From contig OOIN01000007.1 in NCBI GenBank assembly GCA_900323505.1, forward strand, positions 62,001 to 126,000: a stretch of 64,000 nt of DNA, read 5' to 3'. The translations under genes were made by a program, and so were the position numbers. The DNA comes from Ustilago trichophora. Taxonomy: Eukaryota; Basidiomycota; Ustilaginomycetes; Ustilaginales; Ustilaginaceae. The notes beneath the pieces were generated by a model that worked only from the letters and a program-made list of their open reading frames with translations, did not search any database and was not told the origin of the DNA. Positions 10,234 to 20,238 of this stretch are shown one piece after another; position 1 is the stretch's first letter, and every line of letters starts with the position of its first letter.

Positions 10234-12315
10234 ATGTCGCAAAAGGAGATCATTTACCTCTCTTTTGGCTCGTTCTCGAATCACATTTCCACTCACTTTT
10301 GGAACCAACAGCAATCCTACTTCACCTACGACCAGTCCTGCCTCCCTAGTGGCTCTTCATCCCGCGATCGAGAAGCACAGATCGAGGACGAACTTCTCAT
10401 TGACCACGATGTCTCCTTCCAAGCAGGACAGACACTGACCGGCCAAGACACGTACAACCCTCGCGCGATCATCTTTGAAACAGAACAAGAGTTTGGGGCT
10501 CTCAACAAGCTCAACGCCTTGTACGACTCGTTTCCCTCCGACAGCGACGAGAGAAATGTAGCTTTGGATAGCTTGCAAAGCTGGGGAACAGAAGCAGAGG
10601 TCATTGCAGCAGAGAGAGTGAGGACGAGCAAGTACCAGCGCCGGCTCGAGCTCGAGGATCAAGGTCTCGACCCTGGCTCGTCCGACGAAGACGACGAAGA
10701 TGTCCAAGATACAATGGACAAGATGGAATTCGACCAATCTGTCGCCTCCTTACCAGCTGTGCCTAGACAGCGAAGAACGAAGCGTGTACACCGATTCTGG
10801 TCAGACTACTCGCGCACCTTCTTCCACTCGAAATCGCTGATTTCTGTTGGCGGAGAACTCACCGCCCCTATGCCTGGTTCCTACAACTCTGCCGATCAGC
10901 CCTTGAATGCCGACGGTCGTACTCGCTTTGAAACCTTCTCGCAAGGCACAAAGCACTTTGACGAACTCGAAGGACAGCAAGAGGTGCTCGATTCCAACAT
11001 CCGCTGGTTCGCAGAAGACGCCAACCTGCTCCAGGGCTTCCAGTACTCCATCGACACTTCAGATGCATTCGGCGGTCTTGGCTCAAAGTATCTCGAGAAT
11101 CTTGTGGACGAGTTTCCAAAAGTCTCACATTTGGTCTTTGGCTCTGGATGGGGCAACACACAGGACGTGTCTGAAGAAGTTAAAAACGCAGCGTGGGAGA
11201 ACAGGCTGTCGCGGATCAGGCGGATGAACAACGTGCAGTCCTTAGTGCAATTCATGGAGTTCTCGACCGTGGTAACCCCGCTGAGCGTGCCAAGCTGGGC
11301 AGGAGATGCGCAGGTGGGTGAAAACTGGCGAAAATATCTGGGTCGGATCGATCTGAGTAATATGCACCATGCTGCCGCCCTCGTTTCGGCGCATCTGGAA
11401 ACAGCAACGTTAGGCACACGCATGAAGTCGCGCTCCGAGACACTTTCCTCCCTCACATCGCGTCTCAACTGGAGGAAAGATACCAAGCTTGTTCATCTCG
11501 GCGGTGTGCTTCCACTGGCGTATCCTAAGCCTTTGGGATCTTACTCAGGCGCCAACCCTATGATGGACCCCGTCGACGCACTCCTTCAATCGTACGGCTA
11601 CGGCGACCGTGACGCGCGCCAACGTCAGCGAGGGGCCCCGCTCGAATCCGAGTCCGACCTGGCTGCACGCGGAGCCAAACTCATCCTCTCTTCTTGGCTT
11701 GACCTCTCACTCCCCTCCACTCTGACGGGCGGGGAAAAGATACGCAAGAAGCTCCTCTACAACCTCTCCCGTCCATACTCGCACACCGCCGTTCTCCGAA
11801 ACACCGACCATGGCGACGCCCGTCTTGGCCTCGGAATGCTCGATTCGATCCTTTCACACATCCGTCAACCCTTTGGCGAAGGGGTATACATCCCGCAGTC
11901 GTACAACGTGCTGTCTTCCTTCCCCAACTTCTTCACTCAGCTCGACAGCGATTCTAAACCCGTCACGGCTGCTACAACGGTGAATGCGTCGAATTCGAAG
12001 GTAGCCAAGCCCAAAGATGTGCCAATGCTCTCGTCGCTGAGTGCAACACCGTCGAGTGTGTATCTCCTCAAAGAGGCCAGGGAGACCGTAAGTGAGGCGC
12101 TGAAGGGCCATGCTCCGATCGCAGCCTACGGGCTGGACGGGGAGGACGCGAGGGATGGGCTGAAGGAGATCAGGGAACAGATTGAGGGTTGGATCGATGC
12201 GTACAGTGTGAACAACGATGGCGCGAGCGGAGAAGAGGATGGTGATGGAATGGGGACGGATGAAGAGTACGATGTAGATCAAAAAGAGGATGATGGGTTG
12301 GATTGGGATATGTAG
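10234..12315 (+). CDS. DML1: DML1/misato family protein (tubulin-like, mitochondrial inheritance)
   Basis: This 693-residue protein opens with KEIIYLSFGSFSNHISTHFWNQQQSYF, the N-terminal tubulin-like segment shared by misato and yeast Dml1. Next come the dispersed family segments DHDVSFQAGQTLTGQDTY..PRAIIFE and HRFWSDYSRTFFHSKSLISV. The family is needed for mitochondrial DNA inheritance, mitochondrial distribution and (in animals) spindle assembly; the biochemical role is unresolved. A low-complexity acidic insert lies around residues 145-165, and the C-terminus ends in an acidic tail (SGEEDGDGMGTDEEYD..DGLDWDM). Length is somewhat above the yeast protein because of these inserts. Single exon; the first ATG in frame is used. 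Confidence 0.9.
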   Translation: MSQKEIIYLSFGSFSNHISTHFWNQQQSYFTYDQSCLPSGSSSRDREAQIEDELLIDHDVSFQAGQTLTGQDTYNPRAIIFETEQEFGALNKLNALYDSFPSDSDERNVALDSLQSWGTEAEVIAAERVRTSKYQRRLELEDQGLDPGSSDEDDEDVQDTMDKMEFDQSVASLPAVPRQRRTKRVHRFWSDYSRTFFHSKSLISVGGELTAPMPGSYNSADQPLNADGRTRFETFSQGTKHFDELEGQQEVLDSNIRWFAEDANLLQGFQYSIDTSDAFGGLGSKYLENLVDEFPKVSHLVFGSGWGNTQDVSEEVKNAAWENRLSRIRRMNNVQSLVQFMEFSTVVTPLSVPSWAGDAQVGENWRKYLGRIDLSNMHHAAALVSAHLETATLGTRMKSRSETLSSLTSRLNWRKDTKLVHLGGVLPLAYPKPLGSYSGANPMMDPVDALLQSYGYGDRDARQRQRGAPLESESDLAARGAKLILSSWLDLSLPSTLTGGEKIRKKLLYNLSRPYSHTAVLRNTDHGDARLGLGMLDSILSHIRQPFGEGVYIPQSYNVLSSFPNFFTQLDSDSKPVTAATTVNASNSKVAKPKDVPMLSSLSATPSSVYLLKEARETVSEALKGHAPIAAYGLDGEDARDGLKEIREQIEGWIDAYSVNNDGASGEEDGDGMGTDEEYDVDQKEDDGLDWDM

Positions 12316-12510
12316 CTTGCATCGGCTCAAATTCGCGCCGCTGTTTTCACATCCGGGATTCACGCACTGCCAATCACAGCATGACGAGACCAGCATCCTC
12401 TCTTTTCAACATTTTTGACACATCAACAAAGCGTGGAAGTGAAGACGTCATCCTGGCAAAGAGTATTCGTGGAATAGAGTGTATTGATTGGATGAGTGAG
12501 TCCACAAATG
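12316..12510. other. Convergent 3' spacer
   Basis: 195 bp between the stops of DML1 (plus) and the F-box gene (minus). Nothing else is seen. Confidence 0.5.
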
Positions 12511-14982
12511 CTATACGCCATATGCGATGACTCTGGAAAAGTGGAATGGCCTTGAATGTTTCTGAGGCAGCGGCAGCACCTCACCGTTTGTCAAGTTGAC
12601 ACTGTAGTACTCCAGCAGATCCAACTTGTTCCACCGCCCTCTTGTCGTACTTCGCAACCCAAACACCATCCTGAACGCATACTTTTGCATGCTCTTGTCT
12701 CTCAAATCCTCCACCACGACCTTGGGCCCCCTTGGTCTGCCTTCCTCTTCGTCGTCCTCGAGGCCTTCTTCGAACAGCTCCCATCTTCCTTTGGAAAATC
12801 CCTTTGCCTTGAGTGCGGGCTCGAGCTTGCGCACAGTCTCAGAAGGTGGGTCCGTGGTGAGGAGTGAGAGCGCCGTTCCGTCGGGGAGGAACCGGATCGA
12901 ACGGTAGAACTCAACGACGTGGATGACGCGGACCCAAGCATCTTCGCTGAGGCCGGGACGAGCGTAGTGGCACGCAGCGATGTAGCAACCGTTGAGGCGG
13001 ACACGCGGCTGGTTGATGAATGTCGTTCGCCAGTCCGAGTGATGTCGCTCATACAGAGTGGACAGGGTGAGAGTGGGATCGAGGATGGGTGGGTAGTAGG
13101 TCTCGCGGACAATGTCCCGCCAGAGGGAGGCGGCCTTGGTGAGAAGGCGGAACTTCCAACAGGTGCGACCGAGAATTTCGAGCGACTGCCAGTCGGCGCC
13201 ACCGAGGACGACGCCGATACCGAGCGGTTGCTTGCGCGTGACGACGCCGACGCTCTCTGCGGCTTTCTCCCTTTCGGTCTTGTCTGTGTTTGCTGAAGCT
13301 TCGACGCTGGTTGCGGGCGCTTCTTCGGAGCCCGTGGCAGGTAACGGGGCAGCACCGTCGGCCTTGCCACCGTTTACCGCAGTGCCTGCCTTGCTCGCCT
13401 TTTGGGCCTCGATCTTGGCCGCAGTCGTCTTGGCGCCACGTCCCGTCAATGCAGCGGTGGCAGCCTCCAAAGCCGCCTGCTCTTCCGGCGTAGGCTTTGG
13501 CTTGACCACCTTAGCTCCTCTCCTTCCTCTCGGCGCGATGACCATCCTGAGGATATGCAGCAGAACTTCATCTGGCAGCCTAGCAATCGGCATCTCCTTT
13601 TCCTCGTCTTCCGGCTGAAACGTTACCATCCCAAAGTCTCTCTCTCCACCTCCCTCTATCGAGAGACTGTCCAACAGCCGCGCAAGCTCGTCCGGACGTG
13701 ATTCAGTCAGCTTCGCAGGCTTCTCTCCGGCCTGTGCCACGGTATCTGCTGTGGTGCCTTGCTTTGGCTCTGCCCCCTCGTACGTCTCTCCCCTGGCACG
13801 GGCCTCAGCCTCCTTGGCCTGCCTCTCTTTGATTGCGACATAGCGATGATCGTCAAAGTCGAGCGCCTTGCGGACCTTATCCGCGATCGCTGGACTCGAT
13901 AGCAATGCATCGTTTTGCTGCGTTGATGTGTTGGCCAGCGCTGGATCGGTCAAAAGCAAGTGAGCTCGGTGATAGAGCCGATCGGCATTGCTATTGAGCT
14001 TAAAAGCCCGTCGATAGGAGAGAAGCGCTTCATCCAGCTGTCCGCTGCGCTCCATCTCTACAGCATGCACGTAGGCTTCCACGGCGCTGCGCATACCGGC
14101 TTGAGTCGCTTCACTCGCGTTGGCGGGTGCGTTGGGTGTCGCCATGATTCGCGGTGCGCGTGACGGCGCTGGTGTCGAGGATGGACCGGACACTTCGGCC
14201 TCCGTCGAGATCTGCTGCTTGGGTGCTAAGGGTCGAGAAGGTGAGGCGGAAGAGCTGGATGGAGCAGCCGAGGCTCGAATGCGATCCCTGAGCGCATGAG
14301 ATACGCCGTTAGCCACCGAACTCGTCGGTGAGGATGAAGCGCCATCGACATGCCCGGCAGAGGAAGGTGATGGAGGGTGGTACTCTGCTGCAATGAGCGG
14401 TGCAGGCAGATCGTGCCGAGGCTGCTGTGTAAGAGGACGAGGGATCTTGTGGGCGCCTTTTGAGTACTTGAGCGCGGCCGGAGCGTAAATCTCTGCTTCT
14501 GGAAAGGGGAGCGAAGAGTCTTGCTGATAGAGCGACAGGTCTTGGTCCTCATCAGCCTGCTCGTCGTGTGCGTAATTCAAATCAGCTGCGTTTATAGCAG
14601 CATCTATCCCAGTCTGAGTGTGTGGCGGCGCTTTCGATTCCAAAGCTTGATGCGCACTCGGCGTCGTCGTGTGTTTGAGCTGAGCTGGCTTGCTGCTGGA
14701 GGCTAAAGTCGAGAGAGCAGCAGCCGGCGGCTGGGCATACGTGGCATGACCTCTGGATTCGACCTCCTTTTTCCACTCTGAACGGAATCGCTCCAGCTCG
14801 TCGTTGACTGGAAGCGAACGCTGCGATGTGTCAGCTCCGTTCGAAGCTTCCGACGGTGTCTGAGCTCCGCTCTGACCGGCAAATGGCGTTGAAGGACCTG
14901 AGCTTTCTTCGACAGCATCGAGCTCCACCGCTGTGACTGCTGCATGCGGAGGTATCAACGGTGTAGTGTCGCGCTGATCCAT
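12511..14982 (-). CDS. F-box protein with TPR-like region (FBXO9/Hrt3/Pof7 type)
   Basis: The 823-residue protein starts at ATG 14982 (MDQRDTTPL); the open frame extends upstream but without a better start. The N-terminal half is Ser/Pro/Ala-rich and disordered. A TPR-like helical pair follows (AVEAYVHAVEMERSGQLDEALLSYRRAFKLN). The F-box starts with MPIARLPDEVLLHILRMVIAP. Its second half (DWQSLEILGRTCWKFRLLTKAASLWRDIV) comes only after a low-complexity insert of about 100 residues (about 13205-13550). The C-terminal portion (YERHHSDWRTTFINQPRVRLNG..YIAACHYARPG..VIHVVEFYRSIRFLPDGTALSLLTT) is the signature of FBXO9/Hrt3 proteins. These are substrate receptors of SCF ubiquitin ligases; the substrate is unknown here. 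A DEEE tract lies near the C-terminus. Confidence 0.85.
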   Translation of the reverse strand: MDQRDTTPLIPPHAAVTAVELDAVEESSGPSTPFAGQSGAQTPSEASNGADTSQRSLPVNDELERFRSEWKKEVESRGHATYAQPPAAALSTLASSSKPAQLKHTTTPSAHQALESKAPPHTQTGIDAAINAADLNYAHDEQADEDQDLSLYQQDSSLPFPEAEIYAPAALKYSKGAHKIPRPLTQQPRHDLPAPLIAAEYHPPSPSSAGHVDGASSSPTSSVANGVSHALRDRIRASAAPSSSSASPSRPLAPKQQISTEAEVSGPSSTPAPSRAPRIMATPNAPANASEATQAGMRSAVEAYVHAVEMERSGQLDEALLSYRRAFKLNSNADRLYHRAHLLLTDPALANTSTQQNDALLSSPAIADKVRKALDFDDHRYVAIKERQAKEAEARARGETYEGAEPKQGTTADTVAQAGEKPAKLTESRPDELARLLDSLSIEGGGERDFGMVTFQPEDEEKEMPIARLPDEVLLHILRMVIAPRGRRGAKVVKPKPTPEEQAALEAATAALTGRGAKTTAAKIEAQKASKAGTAVNGGKADGAAPLPATGSEEAPATSVEASANTDKTEREKAAESVGVVTRKQPLGIGVVLGGADWQSLEILGRTCWKFRLLTKAASLWRDIVRETYYPPILDPTLTLSTLYERHHSDWRTTFINQPRVRLNGCYIAACHYARPGLSEDAWVRVIHVVEFYRSIRFLPDGTALSLLTTDPPSETVRKLEPALKAKGFSKGRWELFEEGLEDDEEEGRPRGPKVVVEDLRDKSMQKYAFRMVFGLRSTTRGRWNKLDLLEYYSVNLTNGEVLPLPQKHSRPFHFSRVIAYGV

Positions 14983-15787
14983 GGTGCTTGCTCTTGCAAG
15001 ATGATGAATGCGGCAATATGAAAGAGGCCGCAGTGGTACGAGTTGGTGTGTGTGAACGGACCCTTCTCCTTTGCTTTCCTCCACACCGTCAGAGCAGAGA
15101 CGCCGAAGAAGCTGAGCTGAGCATTTCAATTTGTTGACAAGAGTGGTATAACATTTGAGAGAGCCGCCCAAATTCCGTAATTGTTACTGCCTAAAGGCGG
15201 ACAACACGGCAGCATACAGTACAGTACAGTACAGTACACACCATGGTGTTGCAGCACAATGGAATGCTGCATCAAACACTTTTCTGGGCTGGCAGATGAA
15301 CAAGCGCTGCGAACATGATCCACCGTACGATCAGACACGATCTGCTCGACAAGAAGGCAGAGGATCGCTTATCAGAGACTGGGACTGCCTGAGATCGACG
15401 TTGTCAAGGGATGAAAAGCAAGTTGACACTCTAACCAGACCCAAAAAGTGAAATCGCGGCGTTTGAAGTGGTTGTACAGTAGAGGATCGGAACAGACTTT
15501 TGACTGAAAGAGAGCCTTGTACGCCAACATAGAGTCGTTTGAACCCTAGCCGAACACTTTGGCTCGCTTCTATCGATTCAAATGATACACTATGCCAAAC
15601 ACAACGACAACCACCTAGCCCGAGGCATCCACACTCTAAATTGTCGCGCCCTCACTCTTCCGTACCACGCCCTCTCTTGCCGTTACTCGACATCACCAGC
15701 ATATCTTCCTGCATCGCTTTTCCACTCACCATGCCAATCAGCGCAACCTGATTCATCAGTCCCACCCATCCTGAAACGTCGTTGAGC
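14983..15787. promoter_or_regulatory. Divergent intergenic region, F-box gene / histidine kinase
   Basis: 805 bp between two divergent ATGs. It contains the TACAG array at 15215-15237 and another single GTACAG near 15474. The kinase-proximal part is CA/CT-rich, like a transcribed leader. No gene is supported. Confidence 0.5.
15215..15237. repeat. TACAG tandem array in a divergent promoter
   Basis: Four consecutive TACAG units followed by TAC, all in one direction, lying about 235 bp upstream of the F-box ATG and about 550 bp upstream of the histidine kinase ATG. It belongs to the window-wide GTAC/TACAG array family. Confidence 0.85.
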
Positions 15788-18004
15788 ATGGTTGCCGCGC
15801 AACGGGCGCCTTTCTCGCAGCGTCTCAACGATCCCCATCAAGCCGCACTCAAGCATTCCCAAGGCGAACTTGGCGAACAGGTCTCTCCGCACACCATGAG
15901 CGCTGCCGTCGATCAAGCGCACATCCAGCTCATTCAGCAGGTTCAGCATGAGCTGCGTACGCCCGTCCACGGCCTTCTCGGCCTGGTCGAGGATCTGCGC
16001 ACAGAGCTGCGAGCAGCACCAATAGAGGACAAAGCTGCTCGAAGATCACTTCTCATCAAGATGGAGAGCCTTGCCGGATTGAGCGAGAGGCTGCAGAATG
16101 TCTTGGATGACTTCCGAGACTTTGCCGCCGAAACGATCCATGCAAGGGAGGCAGAGGAGGAGCATGAGGTGTTTCCCGAGGAGCCCGTCGATCTTGGTGA
16201 TCTGTTGGACACCGTTGCGTCTGAGGCGTGGAATGCACAGGTTCGCCAGATCCGCGCTGAGGATGGTGACGATGCAAGACTGCCACCACCGCCAGAGCTC
16301 ATCTTGCAGACAGATACCAGTCTGCGTGGATGGAAGACGGTCGTATCGACAAAGCTCGTCAAGAAGCTCGCGCACAAACTCATCTCCAACGCACTCCGCT
16401 TCACCACTGAAGGCTACGTCGAAGTCTCGCTCTGTCCCTCAGTCGCCACTTCACCCGCATTTGAGGACGATGTTTCCTTCCCTTTATCCGCATCACCAGC
16501 GCAGTCCGACCAACATTTTGTCGAACTCGTCGTCGAAGACTCGGGCGAGGGCATGACCGAGCATTTCCTCTCACACCGCCTCTTCGAACCTTTTGTCAAA
16601 GCAGACAACTTCAAAGCAGGCGCCGGTCTCTCGGTCACCCTCTGCTCCACCATCGTCCGTCGCATGGGTGGCGCCATGCACGTCTCGAGCGACAAAGGTC
16701 GTGGCACCATTGTCACTGTCAAGATCCCCGTACAGAGCCTTCCCGAGCGCTTCATCACACCAGCCCCACCTTCGCAATCCGACCAACTCATCTACCTTTA
16801 CGGCTTCGAAGGTCCCGGTCTGCAGCGTCTTGCTCAAGTCATTTCTGCCCAACTCGCTACGTTTGGCAATCTCTACTGCACATCGCACATTCAGGACGCC
16901 GACTTTTTGCTGCTTCCGGAAGAAGTATGCGCCGAAGTCGAGGGTGGAGTGGATGCGATCCTCGCGCAAACCAAACCAGGCGTCAAGATCGGCGTCTTGC
17001 AGGCACACGAAGATGCCGGAATTGAATATGCCGCCTTCAAGAACGGTAGTAGGAGACCCACGTTCGTGACAAGGAAGCCGTTTGGACCGAGATGTTTTGC
17101 GAATCTGTTGCGACTAGCTGAGCAAAATGGTGACGAGGATACAAGAACAGCGAGCGAGACGGTGAGGCGGGAGCATGGCCATTTGGGCTATACGGCGCCA
17201 GTTAACCCAGACAATCCGGATGAAGTGCTGCCAGAGGGGTCAGGTACACCTCTCGTCGAGCGTGCCGAACTAGCAAAGTCTTCTGAGGATCCGGCGCAAA
17301 GGGAGGAGAACAAAGACCTTACCCCGCGTAGAATGTCGCTCGTCGGCGAACAGGAACAGAAGAATCGCGAACGAGGATCCTCCCTCCCCAGTGGCGATAA
17401 GCTAGCAGACTTGGTCGTGTCGCCCGATGCCATGGACGAAGTGCTTCGTGCGCCCCACCCGAAACCGCAGATCCGGCCACCTCCAAGCCCACCATCGATC
17501 ACATCAGCTGTCTCGACCGACGCCTCTACTCCTCCTGCCGTTCATTCAGCCCCACCGCGCAAGAAGCCTAAATTCAGCGTCCTCTGCTGCGAAGACAACC
17601 CGCTCAACATGCGCATCCTTACCACGATGCTTCGCCAGAGCAAGATCGAATTCTACGAAGCCGTCGATGGCGTTGAGGCGGTCGAAAAGTTCAAGAAGCA
17701 TCTGCCCGCTGTGACTTTGTTGGACATCAACATGCCCCGAATGATGGGTTTCGAAGCGTGCCAGCTGATGCGCAAGCATGTGGCTGACGAATGTGGCGAG
17801 GCAGAGGGGAATAGGTCGAGGTTCAGGATTGTGGCAGTGACGGCGCTATCTGATCGATTCCACCAGCAGAAAGGATTGGAGTGCGGGATGGATGCCTGGT
17901 TCACAAAGCCACTTCAGATGAGAAAGCTCAAGATGGACTTGGCGGACTGGAAGAAGGAGTTTGAAGAGAAGGAGGACAACAGAATGGAGAAGATGGAGGA
18001 TTAG
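15788..18004 (+). CDS. Hybrid histidine kinase without a visible sensor domain
   Basis: This 738-residue protein begins almost directly with the dimerisation/phosphoacceptor segment VQHELRTPVHGLLGLVEDL (His54). The HATPase domain follows: N box KLISNALRFTTEGYVEV (Asn201), G1 VEDSGEGM (about 250) and GAGLSVTLCSTIVRRMGG (about 278). A middle region (about 335-440) looks like a degenerate receiver fold. Then comes a disordered linker of about 150 residues and a C-terminal receiver: CCEDNPLNMRIL, phosphoacceptor Asp646 in LLDINMPRMMG, and Lys in FTKPL. The family relays phosphate His to Asp to a phosphotransfer protein of the HOG-type pathway. No transmembrane helix, PAS, GAF or HAMP is visible, so it is probably cytosolic. 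The ATG at 15788 is the first in frame. Confidence 0.9.
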   Translation: MVAAQRAPFSQRLNDPHQAALKHSQGELGEQVSPHTMSAAVDQAHIQLIQQVQHELRTPVHGLLGLVEDLRTELRAAPIEDKAARRSLLIKMESLAGLSERLQNVLDDFRDFAAETIHAREAEEEHEVFPEEPVDLGDLLDTVASEAWNAQVRQIRAEDGDDARLPPPPELILQTDTSLRGWKTVVSTKLVKKLAHKLISNALRFTTEGYVEVSLCPSVATSPAFEDDVSFPLSASPAQSDQHFVELVVEDSGEGMTEHFLSHRLFEPFVKADNFKAGAGLSVTLCSTIVRRMGGAMHVSSDKGRGTIVTVKIPVQSLPERFITPAPPSQSDQLIYLYGFEGPGLQRLAQVISAQLATFGNLYCTSHIQDADFLLLPEEVCAEVEGGVDAILAQTKPGVKIGVLQAHEDAGIEYAAFKNGSRRPTFVTRKPFGPRCFANLLRLAEQNGDEDTRTASETVRREHGHLGYTAPVNPDNPDEVLPEGSGTPLVERAELAKSSEDPAQREENKDLTPRRMSLVGEQEQKNRERGSSLPSGDKLADLVVSPDAMDEVLRAPHPKPQIRPPPSPPSITSAVSTDASTPPAVHSAPPRKKPKFSVLCCEDNPLNMRILTTMLRQSKIEFYEAVDGVEAVEKFKKHLPAVTLLDINMPRMMGFEACQLMRKHVADECGEAEGNRSRFRIVAVTALSDRFHQQKGLECGMDAWFTKPLQMRKLKMDLADWKKEFEEKEDNRMEKMED

Positions 18005-18420
18005 GATTTGGTTAGAGTCGCTCGCTTGGGAGCGTACAGTACACCTTTGGTCACCCTACATTTATGCAACACATACGCACTACTCACTACTCGCCACAAT
18101 ATGTATTTTTACCTATTCTCTGAAGCAATGTAGATCAGACCACCTTAAATCCACACATGTTTGCTGTGCTGAAGAGAACGATGAGGAATGAGCTAGAGTG
18201 AAGGTTTATCGCCGATCGAGTTGCCGATGGGAGCGATTCGCAATCCTTTCTTTATTTTTCAGCGCAGAGACTTTATCGCGTAAATTAAATTTCGGCGCAA
18301 ACGCACACCACCTGCGCTTCCTCGCACAAATCTTGAATCAAAGTCAGAAGAAACTCACACCTTGCTCAACATCATCACCGCCATCTCACACCAACCCCCG
18401 AACCATAACACATACACACT
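18005..18420. other. Spacer: 3' flank of kinase, promoter of eIF3j
   Basis: 416 bp between two plus-strand genes. It carries a single GTACAGTAC at about 18034-18043 just after the kinase stop. The last 100 bp before the eIF3j ATG are CA/CT-rich, as in a fungal leader. No clear TATA. Confidence 0.5.
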
Positions 18421-19839
18421 ATGAGCGACTGGGGTAAGTTCAGATCTCCCTCACAAGCGATTCATCGTGATGCTGAAGAGATGCTGACCGATCGATCGAT
18501 TCAAACGTGGATGTAGAAAACGACGACGAGCCGCAGCAGGCCCCTCCCCCCAAGCTTTCGGCCGCTGGCCGTAAGAAGTTCGACGACGAGGATGTCGAAG
18601 ACGAAGTCAAGGTACGCTATCATCCTTTGCGGAAAAGAATTCCATGACACAGAGCATGTTTGAAACTGACTTGATGCTGTTTCCGGTTGGCTTTCGTGTT
18701 TTGGCGGTGGTAGGACGATTGGGAGGAAGAAGACTCGGAGCCAGAAGTTCCCAAGACCGCTGCCGTTTTGCCTCCACGCAAGAAGAAGAGCGTCAAGCAA
18801 AAGATTGCCGAGAAGGAGGAGGAGGAGCGATTGCGTCGCGAACAAGGTCTTGACGTAAGTATCCTCACTACCACAGCACCACGACCAAAGACATAGTACT
18901 GAAGATTACTGACAGACCCTCTGATCGACTTGGATGCTTGCTTGCTTGCTTGCTTGCTTGTTGTGCAGGACGAGGACGAGGATGAAGGCGATCTGTTCGA
19001 GGATCCGATAGCCAAGCGTCGTATGGAGCGCGAGGCTCAGCTCAAGTCCGATGTCGAAAACGCCGCCAACCTTTTGGGCACTGCCAAGCTCTCTGATGGT
19101 AAGCACCTGACCACGCGCCAACCTTGATCCCGATACTTTCTCTCCACCTAAGAACTTGTCTTTTACTGACCTCATCCCGACTTTCAACATCACCTCCTCC
19201 ACCTTTTCTTGACGTACAGACGGCCTGTCCAAGCTGAAATCCGCAAACCCGACCTCCAAGGAAGACTGGGAATCTTTCAGCGATAGCCTCTTCACCGAGC
19301 TCATCAAGAAGCAATCCTCCAAGCCAGGATTCGAAAAGCACTTTGTGCCACACTTTTTCAAAGCCATCTCTTCCACCTTGCGCGATGTCGACATTAGGAA
19401 AACTTCGACCATGCTCAAGACCTATGCAGAGGAAAAGGTCAAGGCCGAAAAGGAGGCCAAGAAGAGCGGTGGACAGAAGAAGGTCGCTGTTGCCAAGCCG
19501 AAAACCGTTGGCACTAGCAGTGCTAAGAACGTGTAAGTGGCCAAGCTCTGTTCAAAGGAGAGGAGGACATGTAGAGAGACATGAAGACAGGACCCGTGAT
19601 ACTGATACTGACGCAATGCTGCCTTTGATCTCTTGTTTCGCTCCTTCTTATGTTTGATGTTGGGGGTATCACAGCATCGACACTCGCGCATGTAAGTCCC
19701 TGCCAGCGCCCAATCTCACACCCTTCATTCTCCAAACGCAACAGCATACTGACCCGTCTATCTCCCCCTCTCTCCCTCTTCCCATCACGACACCATAGAC
19801 GGAGACGAAGCCCTCGACGACGACCTCGACTTCATGTAA
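18421..19839 (+). CDS. HCR1: Translation initiation factor eIF3 subunit j, 7 exons
   Basis: Exons: 18421-18433, 18517-18611, 18714-18854, 18969-19098, 19220-19532, 19675-19691 and 19799-19839. They sum to 250 codons in one frame (249 residues) with GT..AG at every junction. The protein begins MSDWENDDEPQQAPPPKL, has a highly acidic N-terminus (DDEDVEDEVKDDWEEEDSE), a KKKSVKQKIAEKEEEERLRRE coiled coil and a conserved core KEDWESFSDSLFTELIKK..KHFVPHFFKAI. It ends YGDEALDDDLDFM, the acidic C-terminal tail typical of eIF3j/Hcr1. The subunit binds the 40S decoding centre and assists initiation and 20S pre-rRNA maturation. Two exons are tiny (13 and 17 nt). Intron 4 ends in a TTGC microsatellite. 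Confidence 0.92.
18935..18963. repeat. TTGC/TGCT microsatellite at a 3' splice site
   Basis: About seven tandem copies of a TGCT tetranucleotide lie inside intron 4 of eIF3j and end 5 nt before the acceptor AG at 18967-18968, so the repeat takes the place of the pyrimidine-rich tract. Confidence 0.8.
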
Positions 19840-20238
19840 AGTTTCCTTTGCGCCGATTTCTAGTACCTTCTCTCAAAAGATCCCATCGACTCGATCCGAT
19901 TCATTCCAATTTTCCTCCTTTGCTCTGTGTCTCACCATTGTCAGATGTGGACATGATCTGATAAAATTTGCACCAACTTGTCCAACTTGCAAGCATTCAC
20001 ACAGCCCCACGCTTCCAAACCCTGCCGAAATAGAGAGCAGAAGAAAATAGATTAAACGCAACAGCGATCGATCATGCGAGAAAACACGGAGAGAACAACT
20101 AGGAAATCTATGGGAGCAGATGACAACGCGATGCGACTTTTGCGACGGGAACCTGTGAGATCAAAGGACCGGGAAGTGTAAGGGGAAAAAGTGGTGTGTC
20201 GGATGCTGAGAGAAAGAAGGAAATGGAGAAGCTGTAAT
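19840..20238. other. Convergent 3' spacer
   Basis: 399 bp between the stops of eIF3j (plus) and the zinc-finger repressor gene (minus). It should hold both 3' ends. No gene is seen. Confidence 0.5.
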
